Shown here piece after piece: positions 35,786 to 44,879 of a stretch of 64,000 nt of DNA. The notes under the pieces were generated by a model that was not told the DNA's origin, did no database searches, and saw only the letters and a list, made by a program, of their open reading frames with translations. Origin of the DNA: Cetobacterium_A somerae (GTDB lineage Bacteria > Fusobacteriota > Fusobacteriia > Fusobacteriales > Fusobacteriaceae); NCBI RefSeq assembly GCF_044784365.2, contig NZ_CP173062.2; one strand, given 5' to 3'. The position numbers and the translations under genes are program-made. Positions within the stretch are counted from its first letter, which is position 1, and each line of letters begins with the position of its first letter.

Positions 35786-37164
35786 TATCTTCCTCCAATT
35801 ATAATATCTTTTATTTTAATTCTAGGCTGTCCCACATTAGCAGGGATGCTTCCAGAAACAGATCCACACATTCCTTGTCCATGAGCCAAATTATCTCCAA
35901 CCATATCTATTTTATGAAGAACTTCAGGTCCATTGCCGATTAAAGTTGCACCTCTAACGGGTTCTGTAATTTTACCATTTTTTATTAAATACCCTTCCAT
36001 AATAGAGAAATTAAAGTCTCCTGTACTAGGATTAACTGAACCTCCACCCATGTATTTAGCATAGATTCCATCTTCAGTATTAGCTAGCATATCTTCTAAA
36101 GAGGAAGTTCCATTTAATATAAATGTATTAGTCATTCTAGATGTAGGAGCATATTTATAAGACTCTCTTCTAGCACTTCCAGTACTTTCAACACCCATTC
36201 TTCTTCCATTTAACTTGTCTACCATATATCCTTTTAAAATACCTTTTTCAATTAAAAGATTTCTTCTTGTAGGCGTACCTTCATCATCAATATTAGAAGA
36301 CCCCCATTCATTTGGTAAAGTTCCATCATCTACTGCAGAAACAATATTACTAGCAACTTGCTCACCAATTTTTCCCGCAAAAACAGAAAGTCCTTTAGCA
36401 ACACTTGTAGCTTCAAGTCCGTGTCCACATGCCTCGTGGAATATTACTCCTCCAAATTCATTTTCAATAATAACAGGCATTTTTCCACTTGGAGCATATT
36501 TAGAACCAAGCATGGTTTTAGCGATTCTCGAAGCTTCTTTAGCGTATGACTTTATATCAATTTCTTTAAAAAATTCAAATCCTTTAGCAGCTCCAGGCCG
36601 ATATGAACCAGTTTGCATATCATTCATATCAGAAGCAATACTTTCAATTCCAAGTCTGCTTCTAGTTCTTGTATCTTCAGCCCAAGTACCTTCAGAATTA
36701 GCAACTAGAATATTTTGTGTAGAGTCGCTATAGTTTATTCTAACTTGACTTATGCACTGGTCATATTCTTTAGCAGCATTATAAGCATCTTTCATAACTA
36801 AAATTTTATCATCTTTTAAAATACTTCCAGGAGCTAAAATTATTTTATGTTTATTTTCAATATCTTGTTTAATAAGATTTATAGTAATATCCTCTTTTGT
36901 TCCTCTTATAGCTTGAGATGCTTTTTTTGCAACTTTTATAAGATTTTCTTTGCTCATATCATTAGTATAAGCATAAACAGAAAATAATTCTTTGAAAATT
37001 CTTATACCAATTCCAAAGTCCTTTCCTGAAATAGCTTGTTCAATTTTTCCATCAACTAAATAGAAAGAATCACCAACTTTATTTTCAACAAAAATTTCTG
37101 CAAAATCCCCACCAGTAGAAAGTGCTTCATTTAATATATTTTCAACTAAACTCTTATCTATCAT
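35785..37164 (-). CDS. tldD: TldD-family metalloprotease, catalytic subunit
   Basis: A 459-residue protein with the active-site motif HEACGHGLEA (HExxxH) and the usual SPSTGDFNFSIMEGYLI-like C-terminal region. It is the catalytic subunit for the TldE gene that follows. No modified-peptide (RiPP) biosynthesis genes lie nearby, so a general peptide-processing role is more likely. The ribosome site AAAGGAGAAG precedes ATG. Confidence 0.93.
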   Translation of the reverse strand: MIDKSLVENILNEALSTGGDFAEIFVENKVGDSFYLVDGKIEQAISGKDFGIGIRIFKELFSVYAYTNDMSKENLIKVAKKASQAIRGTKEDITINLIKQDIENKHKIILAPGSILKDDKILVMKDAYNAAKEYDQCISQVRINYSDSTQNILVANSEGTWAEDTRTRSRLGIESIASDMNDMQTGSYRPGAAKGFEFFKEIDIKSYAKEASRIAKTMLGSKYAPSGKMPVIIENEFGGVIFHEACGHGLEATSVAKGLSVFAGKIGEQVASNIVSAVDDGTLPNEWGSSNIDDEGTPTRRNLLIEKGILKGYMVDKLNGRRMGVESTGSARRESYKYAPTSRMTNTFILNGTSSLEDMLANTEDGIYAKYMGGGSVNPSTGDFNFSIMEGYLIKNGKITEPVRGATLIGNGPEVLHKIDMVGDNLAHGQGMCGSVSGSIPANVGQPRIKIKDIIIGGR

Positions 37165-37308
37165 ATAGACTTCTCCTTTTGATGTTTTTATTAGAGTATA
37201 GCATATGTATTTTTTTTTAGATAGAAGAAATAATTAAGGTATAAGATGGAAAAAAAAATGAAAATATAGTATAATACTTCAATAAATAATAAAATGGAGG
37301 AAATTTTT

Positions 37309-38136
37309 ATGGAAAATTTTTTAGGGAATATGTCAGATGAAGTTATACTGTATATAGCAAAATATTCTCCAATGCTTTTAAAAAAAGCGATATATCTGTT
37401 AATACTTTATTTTACATACAATCCAGTTAAGGAATTTTTAGTAGGTTCATTAAAAAAGATATTGAGAAAAAGTACTTTAGATGAATTATTAGTAAATTTT
37501 TTATTAACAGCAACGAGATTAATGGTAATAATTTTTTATTTTTTAAATTTATTAGAAATTTTAGGTTTAAAAACTACTTCTATTATAGCATTGATTGGAT
37601 CAGTGGGTGTTGGAATAGGATTAGCATTAAAGGGAAGTTTATCAGATGTAGCAGGTGGAATACAAATTTTAGTATCAAAACCTTTTAAAAAAGGAGATTT
37701 TATTATTGCTGCAGGAACAGAAGGAGCTGTTCAAAAAATAAGTTTTTTATATACTATTTTAAATAGTGTAGATAATAAAAAAATTATAGTTCCAAATGGA
37801 AAATTATCGTCATCAATAGTTACAACAGTTACAGCTAATCCACAAAGAAGAGCAGACTTTTTATTCTTTGCAGATAAAAAGTGTAATATAGATAAGGTAA
37901 GAGAAGTACTGCTTGATGTAGTAAATAGCCATCCAGCAGTTTTAAAGGATAAAGACATATTTGTTAAATTTGCAAAAGAGACACCAATAGCATCAGAATT
38001 TATTGTAAGAGTTTGGACTTTAAAGGAAAACTTTAGAGATTTAAATGCTGATATTCAAGAGGAAGTTAAAAAAAGATTTGATAAAGAGGGAATAAGAATT
38101 CCATATCAATCATATGAAATAAAAAAATACCTTTAA
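37309..38136 (+). CDS. mscS: MscS-family small mechanosensitive channel
   Basis: I chose ATG 37309 (MENFLGNMS), 275 residues, because GGAGGAAAT lies just upstream; an earlier in-frame ATG (37294) overlaps that ribosome site. Three hydrophobic segments precede the pore helix, SVGVGIGLALKGSLSDVAGGIQIL, seen in parts. A beta domain (KGDFIIAAGTEGAVQKISF) and a C-terminal alpha/beta domain follow. It releases solutes on osmotic downshock. Length matches E. coli MscS (286). Confidence 0.93.
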   Translation: MENFLGNMSDEVILYIAKYSPMLLKKAIYLLILYFTYNPVKEFLVGSLKKILRKSTLDELLVNFLLTATRLMVIIFYFLNLLEILGLKTTSIIALIGSVGVGIGLALKGSLSDVAGGIQILVSKPFKKGDFIIAAGTEGAVQKISFLYTILNSVDNKKIIVPNGKLSSSIVTTVTANPQRRADFLFFADKKCNIDKVREVLLDVVNSHPAVLKDKDIFVKFAKETPIASEFIVRVWTLKENFRDLNADIQEEVKKRFDKEGIRIPYQSYEIKKYL

Positions 38137-38160
38137 GAGTTATCTTAAAGGTATTTTTTT
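38121..38160. terminator. Bidirectional intrinsic terminator
   Basis: A perfect 18-bp inverted repeat (arms 38121-38138 and 38143-38160) with core TACCTTTAAGA and A/T runs. It contains the MscS stop codon and ends at the convergent DUF4396 gene. Confidence 0.9.
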
Positions 38161-38903
38161 TACATTCCCATTTTTATTCCAACTTTTACTAACCACCAAT
38201 TTACAGGATAAGCAGTTATAAATCCACAACACATAGCAATTTGCATCATAAACCAAAACTCAGGAGTTGTAGGAGAAAGACGACCAAGCCAAACAAATGT
38301 AACGAGAGCCATCCAACCATACATACCGATTTGCCATGAAGTAAGAGAAAGAAAATCTATTTTAAGAGCTCTTAACCAAATTTTAACACCTTTTTCATTC
38401 ATCATAGGAGAGATAGCAGCATATTGAAAAGTAACACCAGTTAATAAAGCTAAAAAATAATCTAATGTCCATTCACCAAAAGTATAATTATTAAATAAAG
38501 TGAACGGAAACATTAAGAATAACCATGGCCCAATTAAATCAGCTAAAGAACAACCAGCTCCGCAATGAAGAGTATCAGCAACAACTCCTTGCCAAAAGCT
38601 TGAATATTTATGATCTTTCGTATTCATGTTATCCATTTTCATATCACTCATATCCATGTCATCCATTTTCATATTACTCATGTCCATATCTTTCATATCC
38701 ATACCACTCATATCCATTTTTCTATTTTTTCCAATAGTAAAATATGCCCAAACTCCAAAAAGACCAGCCCACAAACCATTAATAGGCCAAACTAAATTCA
38801 TAATAGGCATCTCTTTTTGTGGATGTTTTAAAATATCGATAGTAATACTTAGTGCAGAAAGAATACCAATAACGATAAAAAATTTAGAAACAATATTAAA
38901 CAA
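38160..38903 (-). CDS. DUF4396 membrane protein with methionine-rich repeat
   Basis: A 247-residue membrane protein. The start is TTG at 38903, supported by AGGTGGTGA 6 bases upstream and by the lack of a better ATG. About six hydrophobic segments and the ADTLHCGAGCSLADLIGPW motif fit DUF4396. Between helix 2 and the next helix, residues 63-93 hold 13 Met residues in a regular MDMSxM/MKMDxM pattern alternating with Asp. Met/Asp combs of this kind bind Cu(I) or Ag(I) in copper-handling proteins, so a metal role is plausible but unproven. Confidence 0.82.
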   Translation of the reverse strand: MFNIVSKFFIVIGILSALSITIDILKHPQKEMPIMNLVWPINGLWAGLFGVWAYFTIGKNRKMDMSGMDMKDMDMSNMKMDDMDMSDMKMDNMNTKDHKYSSFWQGVVADTLHCGAGCSLADLIGPWLFLMFPFTLFNNYTFGEWTLDYFLALLTGVTFQYAAISPMMNEKGVKIWLRALKIDFLSLTSWQIGMYGWMALVTFVWLGRLSPTTPEFWFMMQIAMCCGFITAYPVNWWLVKVGIKMGM

Positions 38904-39047
38904 TTAAATCACCACCTAAAAAAATTATTATTCAGTAATTAAATACATAAAGAAAATATGATTTCCTTTAAAAAATAGAGATAAATAAAGGATAAATTAT
39001 AAAATTAAAGTAAACATAAATACTCATTAATGAATAAGGAGGGCTTT

Positions 39048-39797
39048 ATGGAGAAAATGTTAGTGTTATTCAAATATTATAATGATGCAAAACTAGCTAT
39101 CGAAAATTTTAAGTCATTAAAAAAAAGATTTAATTTTGAAATATTACCACTTTATGTAAAAGAGTTAAGAGTTCCTACAGGAGTTACATTTTTAAGCCCA
39201 AGCATGACAATGGATATTTTAAAAGAATATGAGGATGAATATATTGAAGATTTAAAAAGTTTACTATTAAAAGAGGGAGTAGAAGAGGAACTTGTAGTTG
39301 AAATAGGGATAAATAAAGATATAATTCAGGAATATTTAAAAAAGGTAGATTGTTTAATGGTAGAGGAAACTGAATATTTAGATGAAGATTTTTTAGATAT
39401 ATTAAAAATTGTATATAAGCCTGTTATTATTGTAAATAAAAATGTATCAACATTTAAAAATGTTGTAATAATTTCAGACGATGGAGTTAAGATTAATAAA
39501 AGTATAAATAGTTTTATAAGAGATTTTCCTCAAATAAAAAATGTTACATTATTAAGTTGGAATTATAAATACCAAGAAAATCATTTACTTGAATTATTAA
39601 AACGGAAAGGTATTGAAGTAAAAGTAGAGATGTTTAATCAACATTTTAATACTAAAGATGAATTTTTTCAAAAAATGAATGAATTTGATTTTATTGTAAT
39701 GGGAAATTTAAGTAAATCATTTTTCTTTGAAAAAATAACTAAGCGTATGGGAGTAGAGATAATAGAAAAAGCGGTTAAACCAATATTTATAGGATAA
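39048..39797 (+). CDS. Universal-stress-protein-like protein (two Usp-type halves)
   Basis: The start ATG 39048 follows AAGGAGGG, giving 249 residues. The fold looks like two tandem Usp/adenine-nucleotide alpha hydrolase domains: an N-terminal half starting MLVLFKYYNDAKLAIENFK, and a second half from about residue 135 (FKNVVIISDDGVKINKSINSF) ending in the typical VEIIEKAVKPIFIG. The first half lacks the usual ATP-binding GxxGxxG. Function unknown beyond the family. It lies divergent from the DUF4396 gene, sharing a 144-bp regulatory region. Confidence 0.7.
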   Translation: MEKMLVLFKYYNDAKLAIENFKSLKKRFNFEILPLYVKELRVPTGVTFLSPSMTMDILKEYEDEYIEDLKSLLLKEGVEEELVVEIGINKDIIQEYLKKVDCLMVEETEYLDEDFLDILKIVYKPVIIVNKNVSTFKNVVIISDDGVKINKSINSFIRDFPQIKNVTLLSWNYKYQENHLLELLKRKGIEVKVEMFNQHFNTKDEFFQKMNEFDFIVMGNLSKSFFFEKITKRMGVEIIEKAVKPIFIG

Positions 39798-39799
39798 AA

Positions 39800-39832
39800 A
39801 AATAGCAGAGTTTACAAACTCTGCTATTTATA
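39800..39832. terminator. Bidirectional intrinsic terminator
   Basis: AAATAGCAGAGTTT/AAACTCTGCTATTT hairpin between the convergent Usp-like and DUF1846 genes. Confidence 0.9.
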
Positions 39833-39838
39833 TAATAA

Positions 39839-41347
39839 TTATTCGTTATAATATAAATTCTCAGTTGGGAATACTGGATCTGATGTTACATCAACACCAA
39901 GTTTTCTTAATGTTTGCTCGTCACCTTTTCCTAAAATAGTAGTTGAGTGAAGTTGTGCTCCTTTTAACATAGGAAGTTGATCAAGAGCAGCTTGAGCCAT
40001 AGGGTTAGTTGTAGCTGAAATAGTAAGAGCGATTAACATCTCTTCACAATCTAATCCTAAATTTTTACTTTGTAATGTATTTTTCTTTAATTTTGTAATA
40101 TCTTCAATTATAGTTGGAGATATTAAGTGGATATTATCGTTAATTCCAGCGATAGCTTTTAGAGCGTTTATTAAAACAGCTGATGAAGCATCTAAAACAT
40201 TAGATTTTTTACCTGTAAAAATCATTTCATTTGAAAGCTCCATAGCTACAGATGATAAAAGTTCGTTCTTTTCACAAGCTTGTTTTTGCTTATCTAAATG
40301 TTCTCTAGCAGCAGTAACTACTTTTCGATCACTCTCTTTTAAATCTAGCTCTTCCATTATAAGTTTAGCTCTTTGGAAAGTTTCTTTATCAACATATCCT
40401 TTTTTATATTCACATCCAGTTTTAAAATATCTTCTGATAATCTCTTGTTTAGAAGCTTCTCTAACAACTTCATCATCAGTGATTCCAAAACCTACTCTAT
40501 TAACTCCCATGTCAGTTGGAGATTTATAGATTGATTCTTTATTTGTTATTTTCTCAATAATTCTTTTTAATACAGGGAAAGCTTCAATATCTCTGTTGTA
40601 GTTAACAGCAGTCTCACCATATGCTTCAAGATGGAATGAGTCAATCATGTTAACGTCTTTTAAATCCACAGTAGCAGCTTCATAAGCTATATTTAAAGGA
40701 TGCTTTAAAGGTACGTTCCAAACAGGGAAAGTTTCAAATTTTGAATATCCAACAGCATTTCCTCTTTTATTTTCATGATAAAGTTGACTTAAACAAGTAG
40801 CTAATTTTCCACTTCCAGGTCCTGGAGCAGTAACAACAACAATTGGCTTAGTTGTCTCGATAAATGGATTTTTTCCATATCCTTCTTCACTAACAATAGT
40901 ATCAACATCAGTAGGATATCCTTTTGTAGCTCTATGTTTGTAAACTTTAATTCCTCTTCTTTCAAGCTTTGTTATAAAAAGAGATGTAGATGGTTGGTCG
41001 TCATATCTTGTAATAACAACACTATTTACTTCTAGTTCACGTTCTCTTAAATCATCAATTAATCTGAATACATCCATATCATATGTGATACCGAAATCTC
41101 CTCTAATTTTGTTTCTTTCAATATCTCCAGCATAAACACAGATTATAACTTCAACTTTTTCTTTTAATTTTTGAAGTAATTTGATTTTTGCGTTTTCGTC
41201 AAACCCCGGTAAAACTCTTTTTGCATGTAAGTCAAATAACAGTTTACCACCAAACTCAAGATATAATTTGTCAAAATTATTAACTCTTTCTAGGATATAT
41301 TTCGATTGTTCCTCTAGATATTTATTGTGATCAAAACCTATTTTCAT
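39839..41347 (-). CDS. DUF1846 family protein
   Basis: A 502-residue soluble protein matching DUF1846. Features are the opening KIGFDHNKYLEEQSKYI, the APGPGSGKLATCLSQLYHE segment with a P-loop-like turn, and the GKGDEQTLRKLGVDVTSDP end. Family members are highly conserved in Firmicutes and Fusobacteria, but I know of no settled biochemical role. It is monocistronic. Full length for the family. Confidence 0.9.
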   Translation of the reverse strand: MKIGFDHNKYLEEQSKYILERVNNFDKLYLEFGGKLLFDLHAKRVLPGFDENAKIKLLQKLKEKVEVIICVYAGDIERNKIRGDFGITYDMDVFRLIDDLRERELEVNSVVITRYDDQPSTSLFITKLERRGIKVYKHRATKGYPTDVDTIVSEEGYGKNPFIETTKPIVVVTAPGPGSGKLATCLSQLYHENKRGNAVGYSKFETFPVWNVPLKHPLNIAYEAATVDLKDVNMIDSFHLEAYGETAVNYNRDIEAFPVLKRIIEKITNKESIYKSPTDMGVNRVGFGITDDEVVREASKQEIIRRYFKTGCEYKKGYVDKETFQRAKLIMEELDLKESDRKVVTAAREHLDKQKQACEKNELLSSVAMELSNEMIFTGKKSNVLDASSAVLINALKAIAGINDNIHLISPTIIEDITKLKKNTLQSKNLGLDCEEMLIALTISATTNPMAQAALDQLPMLKGAQLHSTTILGKGDEQTLRKLGVDVTSDPVFPTENLYYNE

Positions 41348-41480
41348 GACTCACTCCTTCATTTTTTTCATATTTGTCAGAGCTATTCCTGACTCTATAT
41401 CATAGCATGATATAAAAAAAAAATCTAGCTTAAAAATATTTTTTTATGATATAATTATAAAAATTTTGACGGAGGATGAG

Positions 41481-42413
41481 ATGAAAAAGTTACCAATAAT
41501 AATAGATTGTGATCCAGGATGTGACGATACAATAGCTTTACTTTTAGCTTTTGCTAGTGATAAATTAGATATAAAAGGAGTTACAGTTTCAGCAGGAAAT
41601 GTTCATATAAATAATACAACAGAGAATGCAAGAAAGTTAGTAGGAGCTTTTAGACCAGAGATTAAAGTTGCAAAAGGTTGTGAAAAACCATTATTTAAAA
41701 CTATAGTTACAGCTCCAGAAGTACATGGTGAAACTGGACTAGGATGTGTAGTTTTACCTGAAAAGGGAAAAGTAATTGAAAGCATAAATGCAGTTGAATT
41801 TATTGCTCAAACTTTAAGAGAAAACGAAGAGAAAATAACTATAGTAATAACTGGACCAATGACAAATATAGCTGTATTTTTGATGATGTATCCAGAATTA
41901 AAATCAAAGATAGAAAAATTTGTAATAATGGGAGGATCATCAATTGGTGGAAATGTCACTCCTTCAGCAGAATTTAATATTTATGTTGATGCAGAAGCTG
42001 CAGATATTGTTTTTAAATCAGGAGTTGAAATTATTTTATGTCCGTTAGATGTAACAATGAAAGCTTTTGTAACTGAAAAAGAATTACAAGAGATAGGAGA
42101 AATTGGAGGATTAGCAGCTGAAGTAGCTCATGGAGCAATAAAAAATGCTCTTGATTTCTATAAAGAATTTTACCAAAAAACAGAGGTTCCTATGCATGAT
42201 CCTTGTACAATTGCATATTTGTTAAATCCAAATATATTTAAAGGGCAACACGTATTTTTAGGAACAGAGTTAAAAGGTGAATTTACTTATGGTGAAACAA
42301 TAATAGACTATAGAGATAAACTTGGAAAAGAGAAGAATGCATTAGTTTTAAATGAAATTAATAGAGAGGAATTTATAAAACTTATAAAAAATTCTGTAGA
42401 AATTTTAAAATAA
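41481..42413 (+). CDS. Ribonucleoside hydrolase (IUNH family)
   Basis: The start ATG 41481 follows CGGAGGATGAG, giving 310 residues. The N-terminal calcium-binding motif DCDPGCDDT (residues 9-17) and the C-terminal HDP (in PMHDPCTIAYLL) define inosine-uridine preferring nucleoside hydrolases, which split nucleosides to ribose and base. It has no signal peptide, so it is cytoplasmic. Substrate preference (pyrimidine or purine) cannot be fixed by eye. Confidence 0.93.
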   Translation: MKKLPIIIDCDPGCDDTIALLLAFASDKLDIKGVTVSAGNVHINNTTENARKLVGAFRPEIKVAKGCEKPLFKTIVTAPEVHGETGLGCVVLPEKGKVIESINAVEFIAQTLRENEEKITIVITGPMTNIAVFLMMYPELKSKIEKFVIMGGSSIGGNVTPSAEFNIYVDAEAADIVFKSGVEIILCPLDVTMKAFVTEKELQEIGEIGGLAAEVAHGAIKNALDFYKEFYQKTEVPMHDPCTIAYLLNPNIFKGQHVFLGTELKGEFTYGETIIDYRDKLGKEKNALVLNEINREEFIKLIKNSVEILK

Positions 42414-42423
42414 TAGTAATTAG

Positions 42424-42456
42424 AAAAAACCAAAGAAGTTAGCTTTGGTTTTTTTA
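42424..42456 (+). terminator. Intrinsic terminator after the nucleoside hydrolase gene
   Basis: AAAAAACCAAAG/CTTTGGTTTTTT stem with a 7-base loop and trailing T residues. Confidence 0.92.
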
Positions 42457-42659
42457 TTTGGCATTTTTTATAAAAAATAGTATAATGAAGTAATACTTTT
42501 AATTTTTTCGAGTTATTTTTTTCACATTTTTTGGCGATATATCAATGAATTAAATAATTAATTATTTAAATTATTTATATATTCTATTTCAAAAACAATA
42601 ATTAGGTGCTATAATCGAAAAACACGCACACTTTATAAACATTAACAGGAGGTATTAAG

Positions 42660-43847
42660 ATGACAATTGAGTTATCAACAATTCAGACTATAGCAATGGC
42701 AGTTGTTGTATTGTATATAGGAAAATTTTTAAATCACAACTTCAAATTTTTAAAGGAAAATTGTATTCCTGAATCAGTTACAGGAGGAACAGCATTTTCT
42801 GTAATTACATTTATTGGATATAAAACAGGTATGTTTAATTTTATATTCGAGGACTCTTTAAGAAATATATTTATGATTGCATTTTTTACAACAGTTGGAT
42901 ATTCTGCGAGTTTAAAATTATTAAAGAAGGCAGGGATGCCTGTATTTATGTTTTTAATAGCTTCAGTAGGATTAGCAATATCACAAAATGTTTTAGGAGT
43001 AGGGTTAGCACAAATTTTAAATTTAAATCCATTAATAGGATTGGCGACAGGATCGATGTCAACGACTGGAGGACCAGGAACAGCTGGAGCTTTTGCTCCT
43101 ATATTAGAAAGTTATGGAGCAGAGGGAGCAACAGTAGTTGCAATGGCTACTGCAACGTATGCTTTGATAGTTGGAAGTTTAATATCAGGACCTCTAGCTA
43201 ATAGATTGATAAAAAAACACAATCTTTTAGAAAAGAGAGATGGAGTTGGAATGTATGATTCAGATGAAGAGAAGAAAACACCATTAGATCCAAAACATGT
43301 TTCTACAGCTTCTTTCCAAATAATAATGGCAATGGGAATAGGAAGTTTAATTTCTAACTATTTATCAAAAGCTGGAATAGTTCTTCCATCATATATAGGA
43401 GCTATGTTTGCAGCAGCTTTAATCAGAAATATTTCAGATTTTACTGGAGCATATGAGGTTCATTTAGATATTATAAATATAATAGGTGGATTTACATTAA
43501 CAATATTCCTTTCAATGACTTTAATGAGTTTTAAACTATGGGAATTACAGGGATTAGCATTGCCTTTAGTGATAATGTTAGTTGCGCAGACAATATTAAT
43601 AGGAGTATTTGCATACTTTATTACATTTAGATTAACAGGAAAGGATTACGATGCAGTTGTTATGACAAGTGGACATTGTGGATGTGGTTTTGGAACAACA
43701 CCAAAGGCTTTAGCAAATATGGAAGCCTTAACAGCAAAATATTTTCCATCACCAAAAGCGTTCTTTGTTATTCCAATTGTAGGAGGATTATTTATAGATT
43801 TCTTTAATGCTGGAATAATAACTTTATTTATGAATATTTTACATTAA
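42660..43847 (+). CDS. gltS: Sodium/glutamate symporter, GltS family
   Basis: A 395-residue inner-membrane carrier with about 10-12 hydrophobic segments. It has the GltS features SVTGGTAF (in part), ATGSMSTTGGPGTAGAFAP with the Gly-rich re-entrant loop, and the symmetrical second loop SGHCGCGFGTTPKALAN. It imports glutamate with Na+. A strong AGGAGG precedes ATG. A weak promoter (TATAAT near 42614) lies upstream. It may supply substrate to the glutamate decarboxylase at 31818, but they are not linked in an operon. Confidence 0.93.
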   Translation: MTIELSTIQTIAMAVVVLYIGKFLNHNFKFLKENCIPESVTGGTAFSVITFIGYKTGMFNFIFEDSLRNIFMIAFFTTVGYSASLKLLKKAGMPVFMFLIASVGLAISQNVLGVGLAQILNLNPLIGLATGSMSTTGGPGTAGAFAPILESYGAEGATVVAMATATYALIVGSLISGPLANRLIKKHNLLEKRDGVGMYDSDEEKKTPLDPKHVSTASFQIIMAMGIGSLISNYLSKAGIVLPSYIGAMFAAALIRNISDFTGAYEVHLDIINIIGGFTLTIFLSMTLMSFKLWELQGLALPLVIMLVAQTILIGVFAYFITFRLTGKDYDAVVMTSGHCGCGFGTTPKALANMEALTAKYFPSPKAFFVIPIVGGLFIDFFNAGIITLFMNILH

Positions 43848-43927
43848 TTATGAAAACACCTTCTAAAAATTAAAGGAATTTTAAAAAAATTAAGAAGAAA
43901 CATAATAGAAATTAGGAGGTGGATTTT

Positions 43928-44122
43928 ATGAAATTAAAACAAGCAATATCAAAAGTAGAGGAAAAATTAAAAGTTGAAAAAACTGAAGAACTTCATAAAT
44001 TATTAGCGGAGTTGAAGAAGGTTGATGAGGAAATAAAAGAGAGCGAAGCTAGAGATAAAGCTGTAGAAGAGATTAAAAGAAAAAATGATCAAATAGAATG
44101 GGTAAATATAAAAGACGTTTAA
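43928..44122 (+). CDS. Small coiled-coil protein
   Basis: A 64-residue protein with a very strong AGGAGGTGG ribosome site 6 bases before ATG 43928. It is almost entirely a charged heptad-like helix (KAISKVEEKLKVEKTEEL, then LAELKKVDEEIKESEAR), ending QIEWVNIKDV. It follows gltS at 80 bp with no terminator between, so it may be cotranscribed. I recognise no family. Confidence 0.65.
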   Translation: MKLKQAISKVEEKLKVEKTEELHKLLAELKKVDEEIKESEARDKAVEEIKRKNDQIEWVNIKDV

Positions 44123-44198
44123 GATGGGTTTAGATATTTTAAATGCATTAAAAAAAAAAGTATGATATAATTTATAAAAAGTTTTATGGAGGTATGTC

Positions 44199-44834
44199 GT
44201 GCTTAAAATATTTAATGATAGAGTATATGGACTAGAAGAAAGTTTAATAGCTAGCGGATATCCAATGATAGCCGAATCAATAGAGGAGTGGGATGAAACT
44301 CCAAATTTAGATGAAAAAGATTTTAAAAGAGCAGGGAAATTAGGAAATGTACCAACAGGAACAGGACATGATAATTTTCTAAAAGGTATAATAGTTCAGT
44401 TTGATATAACATATCCAAACTATTGGACACCACAATTTCAAAGATATCACTTTGCTGATATAGTATCATCAACATCAAAAATGCATAGATTAACAAAAAT
44501 GGATTTGAAGAAGTCTTGTAATGAATATGTAGATGATGTAGTTATTGAAAACTTAAATAGATGGATTGAAATTTTTAACTCTTTTGAGAAAGAGCAAAAA
44601 GAGGTAGAGATAGATGGAAAAATCTATACAAAATATGAAATTTATATGAAAATAATTTCTAACTGTCCAATGGGACTAGAGCAAACAATGAGAGTTACAA
44701 CATCGTATTTACAGTTAAAGACAATATATCTTCAAAGAAGATATCACAAATTAAAAGAAGATTGGGGAAATTTCTGTGATTGGTGTTTAACACTTCCTCA
44801 TTTTGAAGAGTTTTGTTTAAAGAGTAATAAATAA
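44199..44834 (+). CDS. Hypothetical protein, weakly ThyX-like
   Basis: A 211-residue protein starting at GTG 44199 with GGAGG upstream. The C-terminal part has TTSYLQLKTIYLQRR, then HKLKEDWGNFCDWCLTLPHFEEF, and the middle RYHFADIVSSTSKMHR. This resembles phage and bacterial proteins sometimes annotated as flavin-dependent thymidylate synthase-like, but the ThyX RHRxxSxNxxSxR motif is not visible, so classical ThyX activity is doubtful. It stands alone before a strong terminator. Family assignment is tentative. Confidence 0.7.
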   Translation: MLKIFNDRVYGLEESLIASGYPMIAESIEEWDETPNLDEKDFKRAGKLGNVPTGTGHDNFLKGIIVQFDITYPNYWTPQFQRYHFADIVSSTSKMHRLTKMDLKKSCNEYVDDVVIENLNRWIEIFNSFEKEQKEVEIDGKIYTKYEIYMKIISNCPMGLEQTMRVTTSYLQLKTIYLQRRYHKLKEDWGNFCDWCLTLPHFEEFCLKSNK

Positions 44835-44879
44835 TAAAAAAGCTCCTAACAGATTTTAATCTGAAGGGAGCTTTTTTTT
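44835..44879. terminator. Intrinsic terminator with nested hairpin
   Basis: Outer stem AAAAAAGCTCC/GGAGCTTTTTT (44835-44845, 44867-44877) encloses a second stem CAGATT/AATCTG (44850-44863). It lies between the convergent ThyX-like and MFS genes. Confidence 0.88.

Noticed and set aside
34445..37164. RiPP (microcin-like) biosynthesis cluster around TldD/TldE
   Set aside because: No precursor peptide, cyclodehydratase, radical SAM or exporter gene is nearby; TldDE are widespread housekeeping proteases.
38525..38907. Plus-strand reading frames opposite the DUF4396 gene
   Set aside because: They are mirror images of the Met/Asp repeat (His/Ile/Ser-rich repeats) with no ribosome sites.
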